Shown one piece after another: positions 1 to 10,700 of a DNA stretch of 64,000 nucleotides. The position numbers were made by a program, and so were the translations under genes. How positions within the stretch are numbered: the stretch's first letter is position 1; each line of letters begins with the position of its first letter. Origin of the DNA: Agelas oroides (taxonomy: Eukaryota > Porifera > Demospongiae > Agelasida > Agelasidae); NCBI GenBank assembly GCA_949130485.1, contig OX422204.1, positions 4,526,015 through 4,590,014 on the forward strand, given 5' to 3'. The notes beneath the pieces were generated by a model that was not told where the DNA came from, did not search any database, and worked only from the letters and a program-made list of their open reading frames with translations.

Positions 1-86
1 TCAAGGGTGGGAAAAAATCAAGGAAATATGGTAACTCTGATCTGTTTACATCTTCATCAAAATCAGCCAATTTACAATCTATTACT

Positions 87-600
87 GTAGTTTCGTGAAA
101 GAGCGTCCACCCCCTACTTTAGGCCCAATTTCCTGTATAGGGTCAACGTTTGTTCGAATGAGCGCCCACCCTAGAGCGAGTATCACATGGCTAATGAGTG
201 CACACGTGGAGTTTGAGAAGCACATCCCCAAGTTCTATGTATATCTGAGGTAAGAAACTTTGTGTGTTATACTTCACCGAAGGTTACTACAAAGCAGCTT
301 TGCGTAGATGAACATAGCTAACGCAGTGCGCACTGTGAGGTAAATTATGCTTACATCAGTGGTGCCGTTCAGAGTGTTGTGTGCTGTCAGGATGTAACTT
401 CAAAGCGACTGGTGGTTCCGATGTATGTTACTGCTTGTCCAATTATTTGCTTCAAGCCGAATTCAAGGGCATCGAGTCACTGTAAACACGAAAGGGTGCT
501 CTTTCATGGTTAAATGCGAAAGCATTCGAAAGAGCACGCACCCCCCTCTCTGGTGGACTTGTAAGGTGCTTCGCCCATGGGTGCTCTTTCATGAGACTAC
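87..600. mobile_element. Inverted-repeat (foldback/MITE-like) element
   Basis: The ends are inverted copies of about 19 bases (gtagtttcgtgaaagagcg on the left; its reverse complement with three mismatches on the right). The same gtgctctttcatg / cgaaagagcac motif recurs inside as a smaller hairpin near 487-534. No coding capacity is recognised. No clear target duplication was found, so the superfamily is unassigned. Confidence 0.5.
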
Positions 601-1296
601 GGTACTTATAGCTACCTGAAGTAATACTAAATGCTGTTTACTCCCTGCATGCATTTAAGGTTACGATGAACAAGCTGTGCACGCGCTTATTTATAATTAT
701 ATTCATGATGTATACCGCAAGTCCGAATACATTCCTACCGTTACTAACTTTGTGTCAATTCTAGCGAACTGCTTTTATTTTCTGCGGAAGATAACAGCTC
801 TACGGCCTTCTGTACTAAATTTTTGAGGTTGACTCGTCAAGTTTTGCCAAAAATGTTCTGGACAAACCGTCAAAAAATGCTGTGTTGGTCGCGGGTTACG
901 AAGAATGCTACTCAAAATTTTATGTAGCGCCCACATTTCGAGTGCTGCTTGAAAATTGCCATCGACTCGACCTAGATACTTGTGTTAGGAGACTAGTAAC
1001 CAAAAACCGTGAGTTTGAGGGCCGTCAGTAAGCAGATATTTGACGCAAAAGAGCTTATGTGAAGGCTTTGTTCTGGATGGTGTGGATTATAAGCTGCTAG
1101 AGCTGTTATGACCAAAACAGCATTATGTATAGCCTGGTCTTTGGTATCTCCATAGGCTTTTGAAGCGCTAAAATACCTGCAAGCACTCTAGAGTTATAAC
1201 TCTGACATTCAAGCGCATTTATTGAATTCTGAGATAAGACAGGTTGTTCATTGTAACCTTAAGGAAAAGCTTCATGTTTGGCAAGCTACCTCTTAA
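601..1296. other. Intergenic, no recognised feature
   Basis: About 700 bases without a convincing reading frame, repeat or RNA. I see nothing here beyond ordinary AT-rich intergenic sequence. Confidence 0.4.
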
Positions 1297-1300
1297 TTAA

Positions 1301-1500
1301 CCCTCGGCGCGCATGCGCACCAAGGGTTACGGTAGTTGTCCTGTGTGTCTGTCTGTCTGTCTGTCTGTCTGTCCGTTTTCTCTATTCTGCCTTCTCGTGC
1401 TTTTAGGCGTTCAACGATAGGTATCAGCAGCTACAGCGCGGAAAATGCAGTAAAACTAAAAAGCCGTTTTCTTTAAAACTGTTTAGTTCAAAAGTTAGAA
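1301..1500 (+). mobile_element. Solo left end of a piggyBac-type element with (TCTG)n
   Basis: TTAA at 1297-1300 is followed by CCCTCGGCGCGCATGCGC, then an imperfect inverted copy of the terminus (ccaagggtta), then a (TCTG)n tract at about 1341-1375. The same arrangement starts the complete element at 29369. TTAA followed by CCC is the hallmark of piggyBac termini. No matching right end (GGG then TTAA) was found downstream, so this copy is truncated; its right limit is a guess. Confidence 0.5.
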
Positions 1501-1732
1501 GCGTTAACTTATAAACTTATGGCAACTAAGTCAGCCATTTTCTTCACGTGCAATGTTTCCGTATACCTCTCCGTAACACGTACGTAGCGGTAATGTGTGA
1601 TCACGTGACTTGGAGCACGCGGTATAGTGGGATTTTTCCGTCGAACTTGGACGTTTGTGACTGTCTTTTACGAGAGGTTCAGAAAGGTATGCCCACAGTG
1701 TAATACTGTAGTGCACGTGAAGAGGTCAGTTT

Positions 1733-2150
1733 GTGACGGTGGCCATGGGCTTCGCATCTAAGAAAAGGAAAGCACAGTGTACTGCTGTTGGGGAGCCTGA
1801 AAACGGTGTGAAACGTAGAAAAGCCTTACTGTCTGAGGAAGAGTTATTAATGGGGAAAGAGAGAGACAAAGTCCGCAAAGCGAGTAAGAGAGCTTCTGAA
1901 ACACGTGAGCAGACTTTGCACAGGCAAGAACAGAACTGAACACATCTGGCAAGCATGAGAGCTTCTATTGTTCACGAGACAGTGATCGATTCTAGTCAAC
2001 ACACAAGTACAATCACATGCACTGCTGCGCTGAGGGCTTGGCACTTCAGTGCCTTTCATTGGCCCATTGACAATCCATGCAGGGAGGCTTTGAGTAAGAA
2101 TTATACACTGCATGGCAGCATTTTAAAATTCAAATTTTGCTTGTTCTAAA
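1733..2150 (+). pseudogene. Basic transposon-protein N-terminal fragment, broken
   Basis: An open frame of 68 codons rich in Lys and Arg (AMGFASKKRKAQ start, then a charged stretch ending TLHRQEQN) is stopped by TGA at 1937-1939 and continues in the same frame to about 2147. The charged 'ASETxEQTLHRQEQN...MRAS' pattern is of the kind I associate with N-termini of Helitron-like or PIF1-like multicopy proteins in sponges and cnidarians, recalled rather than searched. The stop fits a CGA to TGA change. No helicase or Rep motif follows, so this is at best a relic. Confidence 0.3.
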
Positions 2151-2404
2151 CAGGGCATGTGTGCAGTCATCCCACCCTGTTGCCAAGAGCTTCCTTGTCA
2201 ACACTATCAATGACAAGTTTCTCTCGTGAGCATGTGATTGATTTCTGATCATGCATGTGCATAAGAAGTAAAGGGTAAAGGGTATGTCATGTGCTGTATC
2301 CATACATCGTAGATATACATGTATATTTATGTACATACTATGTGATTATTTTACCATCCTGAAACATGGTTGTTTTGCATGTGAAGTATACTGATCGATA
2401 CACG

Positions 2405-2725
2405 TATGTTTACAAGCATGTAGCAAGGTTGTACCAACCCTGCAGGAATCACCTGCTTATTTACAACCTTGTGACTACCTTGTTACAACCTTGAAACCGG
2501 CTAGTGGGCGCGAAAAATCCAGGGTTTGGACAACCTTCTGGCAAGGTTGTCACTACCTTGTCACAACCTTGTACCAACCATGCGACAACCTTGTTCCAAC
2601 CTTACCACTACCTTGTTGCCAGGGAGTTACAAGGTTGGTACAAGCTGGCCACAATGTTGTCAATACATGGTATAAAGATGGCTGTACTACCTTGTGACAA
2701 GGTTGTCACAACCTAGTTTTTTCTA
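2405..2725. repeat. Degenerate repeat built from acaaccttg / caaggttgt
   Basis: The 9-mer acaaccttg and its complement caaggttgt recur more than a dozen times with irregular spacing, giving many overlapping short palindromes. The open frames across it are products of the repeat and are not genes. Confidence 0.7.
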
Positions 2726-2960
2726 TATGACATGGGTATATACTACTTGGGTACTCCTTGTGCACATCCTGTATAGCAAGCCTGGGCACTCCTTGTACAC
2801 CAGAGGGATACTGCTTGGACACATTTTGTACACTAGAGGAGTACTGCTTGGATACTGCTGGTATACACTAGAGTTACTGCTTGGACACTTCTTGTGCTAA
2901 GCTTGCAAACTAATAACCACTAGCTTGAGCACTACTTGTACACTACCTGCATTTTGTGCA
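2726..2960. repeat. Degenerate tandem repeat (gtacactagaggagtactgc)
   Basis: Units resembling 'ctactgcttggacactccttgtacac' follow each other with many substitutions. The tract directly adjoins the acaaccttg repeat and shares the 'cttg' core, so both may descend from one expanding satellite. Confidence 0.5.
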
Positions 2961-3342
2961 CTTCTACATTATAATACAAAATGTGAAGGTCAACAGACAA
3001 AATAATAATCAGGCAGGCAATAAAAACACAATATAACAATCCCATTAAAGACCTAATTACAGTTTTGGTCCTTGTGGATTCTTGACCTTAATCTTGTGAG
3101 TATCTGTGAAATGATTTGAGCAATACGGGATTACAAATTAATGACACATGAATATGCACAATACGGTTGTCTAGTAACAAACTGTTTGTGACTCTACCCA
3201 TACCCACTGGTTAACAAAATTTGAATACTTATACCTTGATCCGTAGATGCTTGCCCAGTCTATAAAATAGACTTTAGTGATTGAAAAGCTGTGAGTCACA
3301 TTTACCCATGCAATGCCAACACTTCTGCACATGTACGTACAT

Positions 3343-3596
3343 ACATGTGTTGCAGTCCCAGGTAGAAACTGAACACTATTCCGTTGTGTATTTCGATCGT
3401 GTTGCCGCGTTCGAAGCACTGTGGTGCAGAACTTCTGTAAAGGGTGGGGCTCATACGCACAACGTACATGCATGAATACCTGATAAGTCTATGTAGCGCA
3501 CATGAGCCCCGTGCGCTACAGCACTTCAAATGTGGTAACATGGTCAAAATACACAACGGAATAATGTTCAATTTCTATCCGGGACTGCCACATGTA
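3343..3596. mobile_element. Foldback element with ~100-base arms
   Basis: The left arm (3352 to about 3452, from gcagtccc) and the reverse complement of the right arm (about 3490-3588) align through gaacactattccgttgtgtat and beyond, at roughly four matches in five by eye. The two arms leave only a short loop. Overlapping open frames on both strands mirror each other because of this symmetry and are not genes. Confidence 0.65.
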
Positions 3597-3981
3597 ACCA
3601 AATACCATGACTTTATAAGCTATTGGTACTGAGAATGAACACCTGGCCTCATTCATAAGCTGGAAGTATACTTACTATCAATAAAAAATGCCAGGTAAAG
3701 AAATCAGGTCCTGGAGAGTGGCATCCTAACTGTACAAGACTGGCAGTTGAGCACTTAGGGTGGGTGTTGAGGGAAATACAGCAATCAGCCTCTCAACTCA
3801 CCCCTTTGGCAATTTCATCCCTGTAATGCACTCGATGTAGTATATTATGGTTACGGGATACAGTTTGTTCATAACGTTCAACTGCACATGCGCACGGATG
3901 ACTCTCCATGGACTTTGAATTGATGCGATTAGTGCTATCAAGTATCTTTCTTTTTCGAACCAAAAATAGTGTTCAGTATCT

Positions 3982-4302
3982 ATGGATCCAAAGAGACCTA
4001 GTTACCAATGTACTGTACAATGGACAATGCAGGGCCTGACGGAGCCATTCTTTGATATCGTTGGCTGCTGTAATTTTACAGAGGTGAAAAGTCGTGAGGC
4101 GAGTAAAGTTTTACTGGACAACGGGCTAGTTCTCAAAAACCGAATGAAATTTGCAACAAAACGCTCCATCTGGCCCTCGAGTACGTTGAAAACTGTCGAT
4201 CTAGAGTATTGTTCATCGCTTTCGGTTGCTTGGATGGTCAGATTTTGGTTCAAAAGTTTGCAAAATTCGACCGAAGAGAAGGTACACATTACTTACACTT
4301 AG
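3982..4302 (+). CDS. Unrecognised 106-codon open frame
   Basis: An ATG-started frame with no family I recognise. A nearly coextensive open frame exists on the opposite strand, so at least one is spurious. The plus-strand frame passes a plausible splice donor (gagaag|gtacac at about 4281), so it could be a first exon, but no acceptor or partner exon was found. No signal peptide, membrane segment or motif is visible. Treat as hypothetical. Confidence 0.15.
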   Translation: MDPKRPSYQCTVQWTMQGLTEPFFDIVGCCNFTEVKSREASKVLLDNGLVLKNRMKFATKRSIWPSSTLKTVDLEYCSSLSVAWMVRFWFKSLQNSTEEKVHITYT

Positions 4303-4765
4303 AACGTGCCTCTGGTCATTGAAACATAACGGCTCAGATTCTTCAGCCAATGTAGTCACCACTAAACTCTTTGATTGCTAAAATTGTGCATATAGAAAAA
4401 ATGAATAAAAGTGTGTCCATGCTATTATATTTCTATTACATTCTTACCCTCCACTCTGCTCTGTACTTCTTTGCCTCTGCTTTAGACAATTGTATTTTCT
4501 CTCATCATCCTGCACTTTCTTGATGTCTTAGACTCCCATACTTGTGCTGCACTGCTGATGGTAGAAAACCACAAAGTTGAAATCAACATTACAATACAAA
4601 CTAGTGTACATTACAAACCTTTCATTTGTTCCTGTGTGCATGTCAGGTTTTAGTCTCCATTTCAATCTTTCACCTTATTCCAGAATTGAACATTGCAACA
4701 GTACACTAAAGGTAAAGCAACAAGAAGATTAGCAAAGCATAGAGGTCTGGCCAATCTATACTCAG
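4303..4765. other. Intergenic, no recognised feature
   Basis: No supported gene, repeat or RNA was seen in this stretch. Confidence 0.35.
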
Positions 4766-4913
4766 CAGGTTGCCGTGTCAGGGAGGAGCCGCAACACAGG
4801 TACACATCCAGTCGTCCCTGCCGGCCAGACCGCACTCGGCAGGTCGCCGTGTCAGGGAGGAGCCGCAACACAGGTACACATGCGGTCATCCCTGCAGGCC
4901 AGACCGCACTCAT
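4766..4913. repeat. Tandem duplication, two 74 bp units
   Basis: The unit starting caggttgccgtgtcaggg at 4766 is repeated at 4840 with a few substitutions. Both copies contain gccgcaacacaggtacacat. The short open frames crossing it repeat the same peptide twice and are a by-product. Confidence 0.75.
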
Positions 4914-5513
4914 TAAAATGTGTATATGGTAGTACAAGCTCACCTCTCTTGATGCAATCTTCATCCAAGGCACTATAAATCACCACAACTTTACCCTAAA
5001 AGGAACGGTCAGAAAAATAAGGATAGTCACACAAGCCAAGGGGTTGTCAACAATAACGGGGGCTACTTACTGCAAGATTCTTTGCCACACATCTCTTTTT
5101 CTCCCCAGATGAAAGGCATGACTCACTCTACTTTTCTCGAATCATTTCCATCAGTAGTAGACGACGTGATCTGTGATCCGCCGCTGTACGGTATGGGTTC
5201 CACGATCAGTTTCGGGCTTACAAATCACTCCAGACTCACTGGTTGTTGAAAGGTCACCGTCGGAAAGCTGAATCAGACTTAAAGTACCCCTCTAGGTTTG
5301 GGCACTTGCAATTGGTAGGTAAGATGAACGGTTACATAGTCCGTTCAGGTTCCCACATAGAGAAGAGAATCGTCTAGTGGGAATTCTCCAAGCCACAAGA
5401 GAACGCCAAGTCTAAACCGCAATCCCACAAGGTAAGTATCTGTGCATGTGTAAGATTCGCCCTTGGATACTCACAACTTGGACACTTCTTGGACACTATT
5501 TTATTACATAATA

Positions 5514-5653
5514 GTTAGACGCTGAGTTCGAGGGATCTACGTGATTTAGAAACCCGAGGGCCCGAGGCTGTAGCGACCCAAGCACAGTGAGGGCGCTACT
5601 AAGGGCCCGAGGGTTTCTAAAGAGCGTAGATCCCGTTGGACGAAGCGTCTAAC
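5514..5653. mobile_element. 140 bp near-perfect palindromic MITE
   Basis: gttagacgct at the left end and agcgtctaac at the right end are exact inverted copies. Pairing continues inward (gggatctacg / cgtagatccc, gaaacccgagggccc / gggcccgagggtttc). The whole unit would fold into one long hairpin. It has no coding capacity. Confidence 0.75.
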
Positions 5654-6065
5654 TTATTTAGAGTATAGCAACAACGGGTTGGCAACGACGCATTTCGAGT
5701 TGATTTATTGGCGACTTGTTGCCGATTTTGTTGCCGGCCATACAGTAGCGCTGTGGATATGTAAAACATAACGCTTGTAAACAACAGACTACTATATGCT
5801 TGCTGCTCTGGTAAGCACTCACAGCACGTGTGAGGAGGGCCAGAGCACGCAGTTCGCTCCGCCCAGTGAATTAGCTAAACCGCCACTCCCACAGGCGTCG
5901 TTATTGGTAAGGACTATCAAACGAAGCTTCACCTCAAACTTTACAGCAACAAATCAGGCAGACAGTCATGATGTCAACCTCCATTTTCGAAAATTAATGT
6001 TATCCTTGGTTACCGTTGCTCGCTGTTGCTATACCATACTATCAGTATCAGTTGCACAGTAACTC

Positions 6066-6172
6066 TAGAGGGAAAGGATCTATCGTAGATCCCTTAACCT
6101 CAGAGGAAGGATCTATCGTAGATCCCTTAACCTCAGAGGAAGGATCTATCATAGATACTTTCCCTCGAGTCT
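6066..6172. repeat. 33 bp tandem repeat, about 2.6 copies, in a foldback
   Basis: Units beginning ggatctatcgtagatcc start at 6076, 6109 and 6142. Each unit contains its own palindrome (ggatcta..tagatcc). The flanks ctagagggaaag and ctttccctcgag are inverted copies, so the array sits inside a small foldback element. Confidence 0.7.
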
Positions 6173-6236
6173 CTATGAGATTAGTTACTTGGTATTGACC
6201 AATCAAATTTCAGTATTGTTGGTAGCTATACTCTAA

Positions 6237-6320
6237 ATAATTAGCCTCGTTCCAAGGCCCCGCCCAGCTTTCCGTCGCTTGCAGTACGGAAAAGCGGTAG
6301 AGGGCCTGGGATAATTTATC
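6237..6320. repeat. GCCTCGTTCC-type dispersed repeat fragment
   Basis: Begins agcctcgttccaagg and carries cgtcgcttgcagtacg, shared with the complete small hairpin at 34148-34246. It appears to be a diverged or partial copy of the same family. Confidence 0.4.
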
Positions 6321-6504
6321 ACGTGAGTGATGTAAGGGTAGAAAGAAGGGTAGAGAGGACTTAATTGAGCGTAGGCGGATCATCGATGTGCCCACGCATG
6401 TAATTGCGGATCGATTGATAATCAACAGTACACGTAGCCGTGTTTTAGTAGGAGCCTGTTCTGGCAGTTTTTTTTTGTTGAACAATAATGGCAGAGAAGA
6501 CTTG

Positions 6505-7014
6505 AGTGGTACACTGAGCAGCCAGCTGGTGAGAGTAAAATCAAGGAGTTCATGAAAACAATTGCAAAAAAGGCTGGCCTTGACAACAGTGGCAAAAGAT
6601 TCACAAACCACAGTGTACGAAAGACACTGGTGCGTAAACTGCAAAAGGGAGGAAATGACAAAATCACAGCAATCACTGGGCACAAAAGTGAACAAAGCAT
6701 AGCAGAGTATGCTGACACTGATTTAGAAGACCATCGAAGAATCAGTCTTCTAATCAGCCACAATGCTGCTCCTCCTCAGCCAACAGTACCCCATTCCAGC
6801 CCATACAATCAGCCTGCAGCCTATTCACCAGGGTGTTAATCCACCCACGTTTATGTTCAATGGTTGCACTGTAAACATCACCTGCACAAGTACAGTACAA
6901 ACACAATGGATATCATGCATCCGACTACCTGTCCTTCTCGTAAGAGAAATCGAGCATTTATTGATGACTCAGATGAGGACTGTACACTCGAGCATTATTT
7001 TATGAATTTATTAT
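6505..7014 (+). pseudogene. Tyrosine recombinase (Crypton-type) C-terminal fragment
   Basis: The frame open from about 6505 (ATG at 6552) reads the C-terminal half of a DNA-cutting tyrosine recombinase. The box FTNHSVRKTLVRKL supplies the H-x-x-R pair, and GHKSEQSIAEYADTD supplies the terminal tyrosine nucleophile. This type of domain drives Crypton transposons and related eukaryotic recombinases. The frame stops at 6837-6839, but a second frame downstream encodes a basic then acidic tail (RKRNRAF, DDSDED) like the end of such proteins, so a frameshift is likely. The N-terminal half, including the first catalytic arginine, is missing. No element ends were identified. A decayed, truncated copy, not an active enzyme. 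Confidence 0.7.
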
Positions 7015-7769
7015 AATAGCTGAAACACTTGTGACCTACATAACTGTCCATATCACTGTATCAAAGTGAACTGACCGATGACTTTATCAATGTTGAAATT
7101 ATGTCCTGAAGTAAGCCTATAAGTAAAGACTTAAAAATGTAAAAAGATGTAGGGATGGCATGCCAATTAAAAAGTATGCAAACAAGGTAGGGATAATGCA
7201 TGAAAGCAAAGGTCAACATATTGGCAAAGCCCCATACCTACATGTTTTTCACACTACAGCTGATGCAATGCTGCTAGATCATATTAGCCTCGCTCCTGAG
7301 CCGGCATATGGGAGAAGGAAAGTGGCCTGGGGACGAGGCTAAAACCATGCCACATGCTTTAACTACACTTACTACCATAGGTCTGCAGTCTACTCCAACT
7401 CACTTAAGTTGTTGAAGAGGTTCCATATAACATAATGCTACCAATGACTGACTTCATGTTTTGTACATGTTTTGTCCTCTTTTTGTACATATATGATGAT
7501 GTTATTGAATACATCACTTCATATACTATAAAACGCGTATTCTCAGTTCAGCCGATATTCAAGTTACAACCACCCTCTCCCACCCCGTCCAGATAAGGGA
7601 GGTTCTACTGTACATGCCTCAAACCTCCCTAATAAAAGTTCTGGCTATGGACTTGATTAGTCTTTTACCAGCACCCATAAAAATTTGAACCATGCATTAT
7701 ATTAAAATAGGTACAATACTCCATTGATGGAGCAATTAACCTACTTGTATCCTAATAATCTTTCTACAG
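7015..7769. other. Non-coding sequence upstream of the first visible Rab5-like exon
   Basis: This is presumably intron of the Rab5-like gene, because the exon at 7770 starts with a splice acceptor. I looked for the P-loop, switch I and WDTAGQE exons here and further upstream and did not find them. A short GCCTCG...CGAGGC hairpin lies at about 7286-7342. Confidence 0.4.
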
Positions 7770-10700
7770 GACACATTCACCAAGGCAAGAACATGGGTTG
7801 ATGCGCTCAAGTCTTCTGCAAGCCCTGGCATTGTCATTGCTCTAGCAGGAAACAAAGCAGATCTGGAAGCACATAGAATGGTAGACAGTAAGGTGAGCTG
7901 CAGTTCTTTGAGCCCTCACTACGTATTCTGGTTTAAATGGGCATGGTCAGTGGTGCAGATAGACCAACTCACGGTGGCTGAATCCGTTAAGGCTGTAAAG
8001 TATGGAGGATGAGTCAAGAAGCACAACACAAACTGGTACAGCAAGAAGCGATAAGCAATCTCAAAGGAGCAGTCATCGACAAAGGTTACGAATTTTCCAG
8101 CCAAATTCTGCTTCCGCAAACAACCAGGAGGGACGAACGGCAATGGAGATGGAGAATTCGTAATATTTTGAGTGCATAACAGAGGCTTTTTTGGAAAGTA
8201 CCCTTTGCTTTTTGAGAAACAGTCTGTTCCGCCAAAACCCCACTTACCACACAAATAGGTGCGTGCAAGGGGAATCCCAGATAAACACTTACATTTTTTG
8301 TTCTTTCATTCATAGAAAAGGACCTTTATAGTGATATTTAAAATGACTCTGTATCTGAGAATCTGGCTACATTAGTGAATATTGCATTTGTGAATAGATT
8401 TATAGTGAGAACCAGGGCTGGTATGATTTTATACTCATATGCATGTTTGATAGGAGTACATGATTTTGGTATAACTGCATACTAAGCCACTGAACCATGC
8501 AAGCAACTAGCTAGCATGTGCATACATTAATGCCTACCTTTGATCTCTAATGTGCATGGGCACGATGGCCTGCATGAGAATGAGCAGTTATCATATTTAA
8601 CATAATTGTGCTTTACTTTTCTGTATCAGGAAGCCAAAGCATATGCGGAGGAGAAGGATTTGATTTTTTTTGAGACTTCTGCAAAGACAGACATGAATGT
8701 TGAAGAAATCTTCAGGGCAATTGGTATGACACACATTAAGATGAAAAAGTGTGTCTACTTCAGATCAGGGTTGTAGCTTAGTGGTCAGGCTTAAGCCCAA
8801 AACAGTACAGTGGCCTTGGAATGCAAGAAGTTCGGTTCAAAGCTCATTTTAAATCTTGATTCACAGGTCTAAAGCTCAATTCATAGCTCGATTCACAGGT
8901 CCAAAGTTTGATTTGCAGGTCTAAAGCTCAATTCATAGCTCGATTCACAGGTCCAAAGTTTGATTTGCAGGTCTAAAGCTCAATTCATAGCTCGATTCAC
9001 AGGTCCAAAGTTTGATTTGCAGACCTGAAGCTCAATTCATAGCTCGATTCACAGGTCCAAAGTTTGATTTGCAGGTCTAAAGCTCAATTCATTGCTCGAT
9101 TCACAGGTCCAAAGTTTGATTTGCAGACCTGAAGCTTGATTCATAGCTCGATTTGAAGCTTGATTTGTAGCTCAATTTGTACCTCCATTTGTAGCTTGAT
9201 TTGTAGCTCTATTTGTAGCTCGATTTTTAGCTCAGTTCGTAGCTTGATTTGTAGCTCAGTTCGTAGCTCGATTTGTAGCTAGGTTCAAAGCTTAATTTGG
9301 ATTTGTGGATTCACCGTGTTGATTCACAAATTAGTTACAGGACCCCGCCCACGTACCTAGGGAAGATGAGACAAACCACGCGCTGCAATACAAGTGACAC
9401 CCTACTATACAACATGCATAGGAGCCAAGGAAAAGGTGCCTTTCATACATGCTATGAGCAACCTGATGGAAGAAAGTATGTAAAGCTGAATTTAGTGACT
9501 GTAAGTTACCCAGGTTTCTCCTTATCAAGAGCAAGATTGAGTAACGGTTAAAGACTGACAGGTGGATCACATTAAAAGAAATCATTGATTAAAAGTATAC
9601 CATGCATTTAGTAAATAGTGTAGAGAGATGACTTGTAGTGACAGAAATTACATTAGTATATGCGAGTTTTCAACATCAACTATATTTGGTGATGGAAATA
9701 CTTCTGTGCAGTCTGTATGATCAAAGTTCCAGATGTGCTCAGCAATGTAGTTTCTAGTGATATCATTGAGCACATTGCATCTGCAAGCTAAGAAGATAAT
9801 GCCAAACTCTGTAGAGTGCATTAACACCTTGTTTATTAGGCAGAGCATTTTTACACAAATCATGTCAGTGGCGGATGTAGGATTTGAAAAGGGGGGTTCC
9901 AGTGTGCACTTGATCGGTATACTTGGTGAAGTGTAATAAAGTGCGCCCGCTAGGGTGGTGTGGGGGCATGCCCCCCCAGGAAAATTTTTGATTTCAGACC
10001 TTCTGAGATTGTTTCTGGTGCCGTTTTGGGATGAAATAGCAAGAGTTGGACGACCTACTGCCAAATCTAGTCATTGTGTTTGAAGCCTTTAAATGCTCGC
10101 AGGCGTGGCCCGCTTCACTCCGCAGAGGCTGCAAAGCAGCTGTGAGGCGCGGGAAAAAAGAAAATTTTAGCTAGCTACTGTACTCGTTCAGTCGTTGCTC
10201 TGTGGAGCTGAGAGATACGAATACTAATTGTGTGTCATCGGATCCTTAGCTATTTGCTATGGTATTCGGGTTAGTGTGGGCTGTAGTGTATGTAGTTACG
10301 TTTGCGCAGACTTACTAAGTATACGTGAAGGCAGCCCTTCAAAAGGGGGGTTCCATGGAACCGATGGAACCCCCTCTAGATCCGCCACTGCATGTGTCCA
10401 TGAGGGAGCTTACACAAGAAAATACTATTTACAGGCTCAATATGATGACACACACAATAACATACCCCTTCCACCAAAGATTTCTTGGAATGACCTCCCC
10501 CATCAGTCTCCAACCATGAGTTAATCCTACTCTTGCTAAGCAGAAGAAACCCAGCTCTAACCTTTTTCTCTTCTAGCTACCCATTAGTCTTGCATAGTAC
10601 CTCTAAAGTTGGCTCTGGTCACTTGAAAGCCATCTTTTTCCCAGTTCCAGTGCCTGTTGAAGATTCATAGTTACCTCACCTAACTCGAATTTGTTGACAA

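Noticed and set aside
1-7769. N-terminal exons of the Rab5-like gene
   Set aside because: I searched for GxxxxGKS, WDTAGQE and YYRGA coding sequence and saw none; a gatactgctgg near 2850 is part of a degenerate repeat.
7919-8254. Antisense 111-codon gene in the Rab5-like intron
   Set aside because: No family, no splice context and no supporting conservation can be seen.
8868-9145. CRISPR-like regularly spaced repeat
   Set aside because: The 52 bp units are contiguous with no unique spacers, and the genome is eukaryotic; it is a minisatellite.
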